The notes beneath the pieces are model-generated. The model was not told the DNA's origin. It did no database searches and saw nothing but the letters and a program-made list of their open reading frames with translations. Of a stretch of 64,000 bases of DNA, positions 36,228 to 48,464 are shown piece by piece (the stretch's first letter is position 1; each line of letters begins with the position of its first letter). The stretch is taken from positions 1-64,000 of the forward strand of contig JAVTVY010017330.1 in NCBI GenBank assembly GCA_036873755.1, read 5' to 3'. The DNA is from Hanleya hanleyi (Eukaryota; Mollusca; Polyplacophora; Lepidopleurida; Hanleyidae). Made by a program: the position numbers and the translations under genes.

Positions 36228-38847
36228 CACGTTGGTACCTGTAACACCAATGAATGTCAGACCTGATGTTCCCTCTACAGCTAACAATCGCCTTATGTGC
36301 TCCAGTTCTTGAGTCGACTTCACATACAAGAGTTGTCCCCCCTTCTCTGATCGGCAATTTTGATTTGCACCTGTCCAGCTGACTGAATCATTTCGTTGTA
36401 TCCGATAACATATTTCGCCGGTACAGCTCTCAACAGACTCTATCGCCTCCGGTTTCAGGTACATCATAAAGTTAAGGTGATAGTCAGAGGAAGCGTGTAT
36501 ATAAAGACGTGCATATCTAGCTCTCCAGTGTGCTCCTCGTATGATGTATTCACGTGGATGACGTACATTGGTGAATGTTGTGACCGCTTCATTCTCCTGG
36601 GTTATCGTTAGACGGTCCAGACTGAATCTTCCCGAACCCTTCCTGATAGAGAATCGATGAATCATCAAACGCCACTGACAACTGTAACTATAGCACTCTG
36701 TCCTAATACTCCAGTAACAGTTTCCACGATGACGTTGATCAGATATCAGAACATATAATGGTGCCGCTAAAGGCGCCCGATCATCATCATTAGTCGGATT
36801 ACAATACAGATGTCTGACTGGCTTACCGTAAATATGAATGTAATAGTGTATAAGGAGGGGGTGATCACAGTGTGGGCCAAGCTTCCAAGGCGATGGAGTA
36901 ATGATGTCGTGTGAGCTGTAATCATCAACATCAACATGGTGCTCCCCATTGTATATATACACATACGGTACAGAGTCAGCAAAGTCTGAACTGTTGGCAC
37001 ATAACACTGACCATGATCGATACCATGATCTGTACAACTGGACTGTCTGATTATCTGTAATCACTTGACCACTCAGAAAGAATGTAGCACACGGGTAATC
37101 ATCGATTATATGGTTTATTGGAATGGTAACATTGTCTTTGTAGTCTAGAATTCTCGGACCTTGAGTGAGACTATACAAACGCCGGCAGGGATGCACACTA
37201 TTTACTGTGAATGAGATGACAGGGACATCAGTGTACACATCTAGTCCAACATCTCCATACATATACACCACAACAAACATGGTGAGAGAATTGGTGAGGA
37301 AATTGTTCAGCATAAATTCGATATTCCCACTAAACATTTCGCAGAAAGGACCGTGCTGGTGTTCATTCGACAAGATTCCATCATAAATCAAGATACCAAA
37401 GTTACGGCAGTTTTCGGCGTTTATCGAAACGGAGATCTTCGACACTTTTAAAATCTGAAACATGCCGTAGAAGCCTTTTCTCGTAAACTGTGCATAAGTA
37501 CAGCATTGCCCAATAAGATTGTAATGCTCAAAAAGTTCGAAAGTCGATTTAGTACGTTTGACGTGAAAGGGGTGTGAAGAGTCGGTGAAAACGTTCAGGG
37601 ATGTGTACTTTACCTGTGGACAAGTTTCACTGGAGCTCATGCACAACAGAGATAGGTAAAACCCAGAGGAAAATGCCCGCTTCATGTCAGTTAGTTCGTT
37701 TTCAGTATTTAGTTTGCGGTTTGGGTCAGTTGTTGGGCTGTCGAAAGCATATACCGGTACTCCATCGTTCTGTGTTGAGAGAATGTCGTACCGAATGATG
37801 AAACCAGGAATTGTTTGTATGGTCCATGTGATCGTATCGATGGTCACACCTGAGGTAGGGATTTGGTGCGGGATGTCAACGTCAGGATTTGTTGTAAAGG
37901 ACGACCACGTGGGAACTTTGATATTTTGTATCCAGGTAGTTTTCGCTTGCCGAGTCGAGCTGATCGGCCGAGAAATGACCCTGAAGTAACCATTTCCCGT
38001 GGCAAAGTCACTGTGAAAAATGATTGTCATCCTATTAGCTTTGGTTTTGAAGACCAACGGATGTGCTATATTTCCACAGACTCTTCCCAACGAAATCTCA
38101 CCGGTTGCCTCGGATTTAGAAAGAGCCACTTTCGGAGACCATAGGTCGGTATCATTGTCTCTCAGCGTTAATTCCCATGATGTGATACTACGTGAATCAT
38201 TGACTGGTACCCGAACCTCGATGAAGTTATGTGTACAATCTTCCCCAATCATATCTACAAGAAGGTTAACCTCCAGGGAGAGCTCGTACGAGATGTTTGT
38301 TTCTACGGTCCATAAACAGTCTATGTCCTTTGGATATCTGAATGGACTGGTTCGCTGGTTACCGAGTAATACTGAAGATATCTCCTCTCTCGGTCCGTCA
38401 ACGCGGCGCATCAGGTTACAAGTTAAATCGCGATCTACCATCGTGGCTGTGTAGTGCAGTCGAAATCCCGCTGCGGATTCCGAGTAGTCGGTGTGAAAAA
38501 CCATCAACAGGTCATACATGTACAGGGACATTGGCGCATTAGTATCCATATTACCGCAAAACTTCCTAATCGCAAGGCTGTCATCATTCTCTACTACGCT
38601 GTTGTATATTGCGACGTAGTCGCCCTTACAATAGTCCCCAGTGTCCTCCAGCACGAACGTCTCAAATTTGAGATGAACGAAGGTCAGGTCACGAAAGGAA
38701 ATTAGTCGGGTATCATGTAAATTGTTCGGATAATTCATCGGATAGTTTCTGGACTCGAAGACTCCCTCCTCCGTGATCTTCCCGTATTTGCTCAGACTGA
38801 AATCGACACCCAGGGAGATTAGCGCGAATAGTAACCATCCAGTCAGT
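36228..38847 (-). CDS. exon A of CUB/CTLD/LDLa/LRR seven-helix receptor
   Basis: The frame is open upstream of the first internal ATG (38736-38738) to a polypyrimidine tract and AAG acceptor at 38848-38849, so translation must begin in an upstream exon. From the acceptor the residues read A/LTGWLLFALISLGVDF, a signal-peptide-like hydrophobic stretch. Next is CUB 1 (residues ~23-133: ESRNYPMNYPNN, LKFETFVLE, CKGDYVAIYN, FCGN, FHTDYSESAAGF) and CUB 2 (~143-293: SPFRYPKDIDCLWTV, VCGN, FHSDFATGNGYF). A ~500-residue divergent Cys-containing region with CUB-like spacing follows. The exon ends in the first half of a CTLD (~808-873: CTGEICYRI, W, NCRSEKGGQLLYV, FIGV) at donor GTG|GTAAGT. Length from the acceptor is 873 codons. 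This is the extracellular recognition part of the receptor; CUB and CTLD modules bind proteins or glycans in other families. Confidence 0.88.
38797..38847 (-). other. signal-peptide-like segment and acceptor choice
   Basis: TTTTCCTTTGTTTTGAAG is the best acceptor and keeps GWLLFALISLGV in the protein. A second AG (GTCGATTTCAG, near 38798) would give the same phase and remove the hydrophobic segment. Keeping it makes better sense for a secreted N-terminus. The initiator codon must lie in an unidentified exon beyond 38870. Confidence 0.45.
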
Positions 38848-39020
38848 CTTCAAAACAAAGGAAAATAAACATATAATGGGTTGTTAGAGTGTTATACAAA
38901 TGTAACAGCACAATAAGTCAATTAACAGTGAGATACAGTTTGTCTGGCAGTGTACAATACGTTCTCAGCATTCCTCATTATTAACCGAGGCACTCGCAAA
39001 CTAATAGTACCGTATATGTT
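38848..39020 (-). other. start of upstream intron
   Basis: Non-coding sequence beyond the acceptor; a TTTATTTTCCTTTG pyrimidine tract on the minus strand supports splicing here. Confidence 0.45.
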
Positions 39021-39438
39021 ACGGAGCCGTAAAAGGGACATGCTCCGATCCGCACTTATTAACTGCGACCCTCAGTTATTAACTGCGACCCGCACTTATT
39101 AACCGCGACCCTCAGTTATTAACTGCGACCCGCACTTACTAACTGAGGGTCGCAGTTAGTAAGTGCGAGTCGCAGTTATTAACTGGGAGTATACCTCCGA
39201 TGTCCCTATTACGGTTCCAGAGCCGTAAAAGGGACATGCTTCGATCCGCACTTATATTAACTGCGACCCCCAGTTATCAACTGGGGCCCGCACTTATTAA
39301 CTGCGACCCGCACTTACTAACTGCGACACTCAGTTAGTGAGTGCGGGTCGCAGTTAATAACTGAGGGTCGCACTTAGTAAGCGCGGGTCGTAGTTATTAA
39401 CTGGGAGTATACCTCCCATGTCCCTTTTACGGCTCCGT
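39021..39438. mobile_element. two ~200-bp foldback elements in tandem
   Basis: The outer ends are ACGGAGCCGTAAAAGGGACA and its complement finishing at 39438. The same AGCCGTAAAAGGGACATGC start recurs near 39220. Inside, GACCCGCACTTATTAACTGC modules occur repeatedly in both orientations, so each half can fold into a long hairpin and the two are head-to-tail copies. No coding. Confidence 0.75.
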
Positions 39439-39479
39439 AGTATGTAGTATACACCCGAAATCTATACCCGATTATACTT

Positions 39480-39660
39480 CATACTAGCAGGGCCGTAGCC
39501 AGAATTTACTGAGGGGTGGTTCGCCTTCACTCCAAAAGGGCACATCAGGGGGTTTGTTATGGGAAAAAGGGCAAATAGGGTGTTCGCTTCAGTTTATGAA
39601 TGGGTCATTTATATGAGAAAATATAAAATATTTCCGAAAGTACCCCCCCCCCCCCCCGGC
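39480..39660. mobile_element. dispersed-element fragment with poly(C)
   Basis: Begins GGGCCGTAGCCAGAATTTAC and runs into repeated AAAAGGGCA phrases, ending in a 16-base C tract (about 39642-39658). The opening phrase is a type I associate with invertebrate interspersed repeats; the class is not assignable. Confidence 0.35.
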
Positions 39661-41300
39661 CTGACCAGTAGTATCATATTATTTTATTTCCGGCGGCAGC
39701 AGCCGCCGGATTTCTGAATTCGCTAAACATGGGAGCCGCCATCTTGATATTGGACGAGTAACAGCTGTTTTCTCGAGCCATACTTTCACAGACGTGCCGT
39801 TGAGTGATCCAGCTAGTTTTAGATCGTAAAACGACAGGATTGTATCACCCGTTCGTGGTTAACAAATTAATATTAATTCTGTTATAATGAATTCATCGAA
39901 TAAATGTTCTTTAGTACTATTTTATTATGGCTGAGAGACCAAATCGATGACCATACATGATGAAGTTATTCACCTGTACCATGTGTACGTCTGCAGCAAA
40001 ATGTTTGAGATTGAACTGCGAGTTACTAAAAACTCGAAACAGTAAAACACGCGGATCGGATTGATGTGTAGAGAAAGTCGATCTAGGCTTAATTTACAAT
40101 GACACACATCAATAAAGAAGTAGTGGCTTGATGATGTATCGCATATAATGCCACAGCGCGAACTCTTACATCAGGCTATGTGAAATGACCTAATACGTCA
40201 ACCAGAGAACAAAGTCCTAGTTTGACATGCGGTTCATGTGCCCATTTTACGCATTCGCAACTTCTCGGGGATCTCCGGTTTGAGATGTCCCTCGAAGGCC
40301 ATTGACGCCATATTGGACTAGAGCGTGGTCACGTGTGTTTCGGTCTGTCAGGGAACTGTCAGTGACGTCACGGGAATTATATCTTGCCAATACGTGGCGT
40401 GTGTACCATTTAAACTGATGGTTTTCTATTGAAACGTGCTTCGAATGAAAAGAATAAACAGTTTTTAGAATATCTGACGTAAATCAGAGACTCGCATGGA
40501 AATATTTGCTGGTCGGGGATTAAGGCTTCCGCGAGAGTGATTGGGCTTCGGAGCCGCGTCACATCTGGAGATTCATAGGAAATTCATGTTGTCGTCCCCC
40601 GAGCGTAGAATCAGTCCCCTTCGTAGATTTCCGCTCGGGAGTTCCGAATGCATTTTACGATCAAGCACTTAACTTCCGGCTAACCCCACACATCCCAGGT
40701 GGGTCCTTGTGCGAACTACATTAGTCAAACCTTTAATCGGAAAACAAACAAATCGATGTGGGTTTTTTTTCAACGATAATGGTGCATCGTGACCTGTATT
40801 CACCAGTGGCACACATAATTGGCTTGTAATACGAAGATTATAAGCTACAAACGTTTCCGCCGGCATTGATGCATCTGCATCAATAAGTTTTCTTGTTTCT
40901 CAAGAATTGGTGATCCATGAACCATTAGAATTGTGGATGCCTTAGCTTATGAAGGAGCGATTGCATTAAAAGTTTTCTGTAACAGTAAGCTGCTTCGAAA
41001 CTCCTCCATTTAGCAGCGCAAACATGAGAAAGAATTGTAATAGATCCTTACGGAATATAGTTACTTGATTACTCCGTCATTCTTTCTCTCCAAGTTATAA
41101 CTGTCAGTACAAGGAACCATTAAATAACTTAATGATTGGCTGGATGGTCTTCTATCTCTGTTTTCATTTTGTCTTCTAATTCTATCCACCCGCCAATGAA
41201 AATATACGAATTATTTTTTTTGAAATTATGAATTAACCAATCAAGTGTTTCAAAACCAGAAGATTTCCCGTGATGCAGTGTTGTTTCTATTAAACTTCAT
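39661..41300. other. no gene recognised
   Basis: This 1.6-kb interval could contain the receptor's first exon or promoter, but I found no minus-strand ATG with a consensus donor in the needed phase. GCCGCCATCTTG (39735 area) and GACGCCATATTGGA (40310 area) are YY1-like. Confidence 0.35.
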
Positions 41301-41309
41301 TACAACTGA

Positions 41310-44300
41310 GTCATATCTGAGTCATATAATAGATACCTATATGTATGAGTCATATAATAGATACCTATATGTAAGAGTCATATAATAGATACCTATATGT
41401 ATGAGTCATATAATAGATACCTATATGTATGAGTCATATAATAGATACCTATATGTAAGAGTCATATAATAGATACCTATATGTATGAGTCATATAATAT
41501 ATACCTATATGCATGAGTCATATAATAGATACCTATATGTATGAGTCATATAATAGATACCTATATGTAAGAGTCATGTAACAGATACCTATTTGTATGA
41601 GTCATATAATAGATACCTATATGTATGAGTGATATAATAGATACCTATATGTACGAGTCATGTAACAGATACCTATATGTATGAGTCATATAATAGATAC
41701 CTATATGTAAGAGTCATATAATAGATACCTATATGTATGAGTCATATAATATATACCTATATGCATGAGTCATATAATAGATACCTATATGTATGAGTCA
41801 TATAATAGATACCTATATGTAAGAGTCATGTAACAGATACCTATTTGTATGAGTCATATAATAGATACCTATATGTATGAGTGATATAATAGATACCTAT
41901 ATGTACGAGTCATGTAACAGATACCTATATGTATGAGTCATATAATAGATACCTATATGTAAGAGTCATATAATAGATACCTATATGTATGAGTCATATA
42001 ATATATACCTATATGCATGAGTCATATAATAGATACCTATATGTATGAGTCATATAATAGATACCTATATGTAAGAGTCATGTAACAGATACCTATTTGT
42101 ATGAGTCATATAATAGATACCTATATGTATGAGTGATATAATAGATACCTATATGTACGAGTCATGTAACAGATACCTATATGTATGAGTCATATAATAG
42201 ATACCTATATGTAAGAGTCATATAATAGATACCTATATGCACGAGTCATATAATAGATACCTATATGTATGAGTCATATAATAGATACCTATGTGTATGA
42301 GTCATATAATGGATACCTCTATGTATGAGTCATATAATGGATACCAATATGTATGAGTTATATAATGGATACCTATATGTATGAGTCATATAATATATAC
42401 CTAGATGTATGAGTCATATAATGGATACCTATATGTATGAGTCATATAATATATACCTATATGTATCAGTCATATAATGGATACCTATATGTATGAGTCA
42501 TATAATATATACCTATATGTATGAGTCATATAATAGACACCTATGTGTATGAGTCATATAATGGATACCTATATGCATGAGTCATATAATAGATACCTAT
42601 ATGTATGAGTCATAGCATAGATACCTATATGTATGAGTCATATAATGGATACCTATATGTATGAGTCATATAATGGATACCTATATGTTGAGTCATATAA
42701 TGGATACCTATATGTATGAGTCATATAATGGATACCTATATGTATCAGTCATATAATAGATACCTATATGTACGAGTCATATAATGGATACCTATAGGTA
42801 TGAGTCATATACTAGATACCTATATGTACGAGTCATGTAACAGATACCTATATGTATGAGTCATATAATGGATACCTATATGTATGAGTCATATAATGGA
42901 TACCTATATGTAAGAGTCATATAATAGATACCTATATGTAAGAGTCATATAATAGATACCTATATGTAAGAGTCATATAATGGATACCTATATGTATGAG
43001 TCATATAATGGATACCTATATGTATGAGTCATATAATGGATACCTATATGTATGAGTCATATAATGGATACCTATATGTATGAGTCATATAATGGATACC
43101 TATATGTACGAGTCATGTAACAGATACCTATATGTATGAGTCATATAATGGATACCTATATGTATGAGTCATATAATGGATACCTATATGTAAGAGTCAT
43201 ATAATAGATACCTATATGTAAGAGTCATATAATAGATACCTATATGTATGAGTCATATAATGGATACCTATATGTACGAGTCATGTAACAGATACCTATA
43301 TGTATGAGTCATATAATGGATACCTATATGTATGAGTCATATAATGGATACCTATATGTAAGAGTCATATAATAGATACCTATATGTAAGAGTCATATAA
43401 TAGATACCTATATGTATGAGTCATATAATGGATACCTATATGTATGAGTCATATAATAGATACATATATGTATGAGTCATATAATAGATACCTATATGTA
43501 AGAGTCATATAATAGATACCTATATGTATGAGTCATATAATGGATACCTATATGTATGAGTCATATAATGGATACCTATATGTATGAGTCATATAATAGA
43601 TACCTATATGTACGAGTCATGTAACAGATACCTATATGTATGAGTCATATAATAGATACCTATATGTATGAGTCATATAATATATACCTATATGTATGAG
43701 TCATATAATAGATACCTATATGTACGAGTCATATAATGGATACCTATATGTATCAGTCATATAATAGACACTTAATAGATACCTATATGTATGAGTCATA
43801 TAATATATACCTATATGTATGAGTCATATAATAGATACCTATATGTATGAGTCATATAATAGATACCTATATGTACGAGTCATATAATGGATACCTATAT
43901 GTATGAGTCATATAATATATACCTATATGTATGAGTCATATAATGGATACCTATATGTATGAGTCATATAATATATACCTATATGTACGAGTCATATAAT
44001 AGATACCTATATGTATGAGTCATATAATAGATACCTATATGTATGAGTCATATAATAGATACCTATATGTACGAGTCATATAATGGATACCTATATGTAT
44101 GAGTCATATAATATATACCTATATGTATGAGTCATATAATGGATACCTATATGTATGAGTCATATAATATATACCTATATGTACGAGTCATATAATAGAT
44201 ACCTATATGTACGAGTCATATAATGGATACCTATATGTATGAGTCATATAATATATACCTATATGTATGAGTCATATAATGGATACCTATATGTATGAGT

Positions 44301-44527
44301 CATATAATATATACCTAGATGTACGAGTCATATAATATATACCTAGATGTACGAGTCATATAATAGATACCTAGATGTACGAGTCGCGCAATAGGTGCCT
44401 ATGTGTACGAGTAGTACAATATAGATGCCTGTATGTACGAGTCATGCAACAGATGACTACATGTACCAGTCGTACAATAGATGCCTATATATACGAGTCG
44501 CGCAATAGATGCCTTCAAGTACGAGTC
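41310..44527. repeat. 28-bp minisatellite with AP-1-like motif
   Basis: The unit is GAGTCATATAATAGATACCT followed by ATATGTAT, about 110 copies. In the commonest variant the junction reads TGAGTCAT, a perfect AP-1/TRE core; AGAGTCA and CGAGTCA variants break it. A 252-bp (nine-unit) higher-order repeat is visible (GCATGAGTC at 41511, 41763 and 42015). The last ~150 bp are degenerate. Confidence 0.96.
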
Positions 44528-44727
44528 ATATTGACTTTGGAATCTCCGCACTATTCCAGTAAATCACCGTTCTCTAGGCCGAGATATCTTACATTTTACA
44601 GAAACTAGGTTGACTGAAATACGAAGACAAAACACTACTATGGCTACATGACAGGCAATAACGGTACAATGATCCAACTATGATGTATAACTTACGGGGA
44701 AATCGATGTTAGATCAGTGTGTGAGTT

Positions 44728-45035
44728 AAATAGGTAAAATCTGACACCATTTCTTCTGAACAATACTGAATGGTACAATCTGTCACCATTTCTTCTAAAC
44801 ACGACTGAATGGTATACAATCCGACACATTTTCTGCTAAACACTACTGAATGGTACAATCTGACATCATTTCTCCTAAACAATACCGAATGGTACAATCT
44901 GACATCATTTCTCCTAAACAATACTGAATGGTACAATCTGATACCATTTCTCATACTGAATGATACACTCTTGACACAATTTCTCTTCAGCAATACTGAA
45001 TAGTACAATCTGACACCATTTCCTCTAAACATGAA
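44728..45035. repeat. ~40-bp minisatellite
   Basis: Seven imperfect units containing AATACTGAATGGTACAATCT and GACACCATTTCTTCTAAAC. The minus-strand 123-codon frame across it (RNDVRLYHSVLF repeated) is a repeat artefact. Confidence 0.88.
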
Positions 45036-45600
45036 TTCCACCAAAAAGCGGACATCGCTAAAAACAGCCCTTTTTCGCATGAAATTCGCCCCACATTCTT
45101 TCGTAGACCATATATTAGCATGCTGTTTTTCTATTCGCTTCCTATGATCTCACGTCAATAAGAGAAGATATTTTTCAATCGCGAAATATTTTTCCTGCAA
45201 CTTTTGAACCTGAAGAACTTAGGAAATTCGAAATTGTCAAGGAAGAAAAACTTTGCATTTACTGAAAACTATATATTTTGAAACATCTGCAGAAAAGATA
45301 TACATGTAACGGGAACTGTATACCTTGATAAAGATAAGAGTTCAGAGTTTAATTTTTAAGTAGAAGTGATAAATTCACCCTGGGAATATATTTTTGGAGA
45401 AAATGTATGATTAATAAAGCTCTTTTACCGAGAATATTTAAAAAGCGCATTCGTGATTCCATCACGAATTTCTTGGTGATTACGTCACGGACTAGATTTA
45501 ACCCCTGTGGTGATCCAATTGCGTTTTCTCACGAAATCTTCTCATCTTTGGGTACACAGTATGTTAGTAAGAGATGTCATATAAGAATAATCAGATTGAA
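45036..45600. other. no gene recognised
   Basis: AT-rich; an 80-codon frame at 45407-45649 runs into a poly(A) tract and has no motif. Confidence 0.35.
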
Positions 45601-45608
45601 ACAGGGCA

Positions 45609-45768
45609 GCAAAAAAAAAAAAAAAAAAAAAATAGACAAGCAACACTAGTCAAGTCACGTCCGTCTGGTTCCATGCTGCTGGAACGCAACTTGACTGGGT
45701 GGTGCTTAGTTGGTTCGTCGCGAGAAATATTGTTGAAAGCGACGTTAAATTCTATTCACTCACTCACC
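45609..45768 (+). mobile_element. SINE-like fragment with internal A tract
   Basis: A run of about 22 A (45610-45631) is followed by AGTCAAGTCACGTCC ... GCAACTTGACT (short inverted pair), TTGGTTCGTCGCG and the molluscan-type tail GAAAGCGACGTTAAATTCTA then CACTCACTCACC. The 5' boundary is unclear. Confidence 0.5.
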
Positions 45769-45769
45769 T

Positions 45770-47022
45770 AGACATACGCGTTTTTGCCAGGGCTGAGAAC
45801 ATTACACTTACTTTCTCCAAACAGTCCAACAGGTCTTTACAGTTCTGATAACATATATCTAACAGCAGACGTAGATACAGAAATTACTCAATATAAACTA
45901 TCATGAATAAATAGAACGGCATTACAAACAACTAAAATTTACACATACACTAATATCACATAAAGAGTTAAGTATAAGAATGGATATCATGATCACAGAT
46001 GGTTGTCTCAACGCATGAAGGTGAGATTTTTTATCATGGAGCACTGATTTAACATTTCTATGAAACTAATCTTTACCGCTAAAAATACCAAAAAAAAATC
46101 TCCTGTACATCGTACAGAGCGATAAAATATTTTAATTTTCCGTATGTTCAGCCTGGAGGCAATGGGTCTAAACACAAGTATAACGGAGTGTCCTAGATGA
46201 AAAATCGTAGTAAATTTGTTCTACTGGTACGGCGAATCGACTAATGCTATAAAATGCAGTAATAAGATTCTATTTCTAAAAAGCGGCATATAGCACAATT
46301 TATTAAGCGAAACACCTTTTTGTGTGCGGCGCCACATATAGCCACGTGACACAAACATTCAATATTAATAAGTATAAAGTGGTTTATAAGCCCGGTTTGG
46401 GGCTGGGTAACCGAGATATTGTTTGTAAACTAGAAAATATATATACCTGCCACTATATATATATAGTACTAATATCTGTCGGATCTGGTGCGTTTATTCG
46501 AGGATTCGTTCCAATGAGTTTCTGCTTTAAGCGCCAAATGGAAATATAACGTATATGAGAGAAAGTTTTTTAAGTATAATAGTTTTCCTGTTCAAACCAA
46601 TTGTGAGGCATGGTCTTGTGTGGTCATACATTCATGCAAAATTGCCGTTTTCATGGTGAAAACATCGTGTTCTCTCTTGAAACATATGCAATGCGAATAA
46701 ACTCTATTCATCACGAAATCGACCATTTTTAGCAAATTGTGTTATCCCAATTGCCTACACTGAGCATACAAGAAGATAATGCAATATATTTCACTGAAAC
46801 AGTAAAACCTCGCCTCATTGGGAACCGAATCCTCCGCGCCAAGTATTTTACGATCATGGCTAAGTTTATTATCACGGTTAAAGTTATTGAACACCCATCC
46901 TCCACCCCCCTTCTCCAGTTGTCCCCTCTGATTTTTATTCTCTGGTCCAGTAAAGTATTATTCAATATTATATTCCGAATCAACGAGAGAGGCTAATTTT
47001 GAAACTTTTTTGGGGGGTGGCC

Positions 47023-47025
<3 letters not shown>
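45770..47025. other. no gene recognised
   Basis: AT-rich intergenic or intronic sequence. Overlapping 84-85-codon frames on opposite strands (46729-46996) have no motif. Confidence 0.35.

Positions 47026-47063
<38 letters not shown>
47026..47063. repeat. (ATA)n microsatellite
   Basis: About 12 perfect trinucleotide units. Confidence 0.95.
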
Positions 47064-47657
47064 GAATGCCAATCCTAATTTGGGGTTCAGGCGAAAAAGC
47101 ACCAATTGTGAAGTGTGTGGCTGATGAAATGACTCTGAACATATAATAAATTCGAAGCTTAAATTTATGAAATTGGAAATAATTATTTATGATTAATGGG
47201 CATGATTGGTTCCTGGTGAGGAAGTAAAGAATGCATCAAGAAAAATTGCCGCTTTTCATTTGTTCCTTTTTAGCGAGTTATATTCTATCCAAATCAGAAA
47301 AAAGGTTTTACCTGTGTAGGTAACCAAATAGGGCCTGCTATTTTTTCTTCTCTTCCTCACCGGATCTCAGTAGCTGCCTACCAATCTTTTACAGTAAACA
47401 TGCTGATACATCTATGACATTTGAGACATCTTTTCAAAATATATGAGTGGGGTCACTTTAGATCTCCAATGCAATTTCGGATATCAACATTGTATTCTTT
47501 TGCAAGTTACATCACTCGTGAATGAGCAAGCACAAAAGCTAGATTTTGAAATTCAATGCCACGATTTGAATTTTGTCACAAACTGAGATTCCAATATTTT
47601 GGTCTGACGAGTCAGGCAGTTACAATATAATTAAGAGCGTACAATATAATTAATATA
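47064..47657. other. no gene recognised
   Basis: No exon or repeat that I can support. Confidence 0.35.
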
Positions 47658-47659
47658 TA

Positions 47660-47866
47660 CACAGAAAAAAAAATCTTCAAAAGTTTAAAGAATATTCCCC
47701 GACTATTACACCAGCGGAATATTCCGTGACATAACTAAGGAATATTCCTTACCATGTTAAGGAATTTCCTTACAACATGGAATATTCCTTATTGAATTTT
47801 AAGGAATATTCCGCTGGTGTAACAGTCGGAGAGTATTCTATAAATGTTAAGGGGTTTTTTTCAGTG
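47660..47866. mobile_element. 207-bp MITE with TA duplication
   Basis: The left end CACAGAAAAAAAAATC and right end ending TTTTTTTCAGTG are inverted. Longer inner arms match almost perfectly (CCGACTATTACACCAGCGG versus CCGCTGGTGTAACAGTCGG). TA lies at both borders (47658-47659, 47867-47868). GGAATATTCC palindromes fill the centre. An overlapping 62-codon frame is not a gene. Confidence 0.85.
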
Positions 47867-48022
47867 TACCTACCTTCGTTGGGAGACATTCCGGTGAGGA
47901 TGGTCCAGATTTCCCTGCATATTGGCGGTTTTAACAGTTTACGGTTCAAAGCACAGCATGTATGAAGATATCAGAGAGGAAAAATAAACCTTCTCGTTGT
48001 TGACCGACAGGCGTGGCACACT

Positions 48023-48464
48023 CTGGCAATGCGGTATTAATCGTCCGATGAGGATGCCAGAAAAATAGTACATTCAAAACCACCAAAGTCAAATACATGT
48101 ATTTCGACACCAGTTTCTCAAGGCCTTCCACAAAGTTGGAGCCAATCGACTCAAAACGACGACGGGATCTGAGTCCACGGCAGAAGATCGTTCTTCCGAA
48201 GTTTGGACGATGTGTTTCTTTTTGAAGATAAATGAATTATGAAGTGGCAATGCGGTAGTAATCGTCCGATGAGGATGCCAGAAAAATAGTACATTCAAAA
48301 CCACCAAAGTCAAATACATGTATTTCAACACCAGTTTCTCAAGGCTTTCCACAAAGTTGGAGCCAATCGACTCAAAACGACGACGGGATCTGAGTCCACG
48401 GCAGAAGATCGTTCTTCCGAAGTTTGGACGATGTGTTTCTTTTTGAAGATAAATGAATTATGAA
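48023..48464. repeat. tandem duplication, 2 x 221 bp
   Basis: GGCAATGCGGTATTAATCGT to TGAATTATGAAG is followed immediately by a second copy with only a few substitutions (TATT/TAGT, TTCGAC/TTCAAC, GGCCTT/GGCTTT). The minus-strand frame LVVLNVLFFWHPHRTI runs through both copies. It might be a fragment of an unrecognised mobile element. Confidence 0.9.

Noticed and set aside
38736..38738. ATG at 38736-38738 as the receptor start
   Set aside because: It lies inside the first CUB domain; the open frame continues 36 codons upstream through a signal-like segment to an acceptor.
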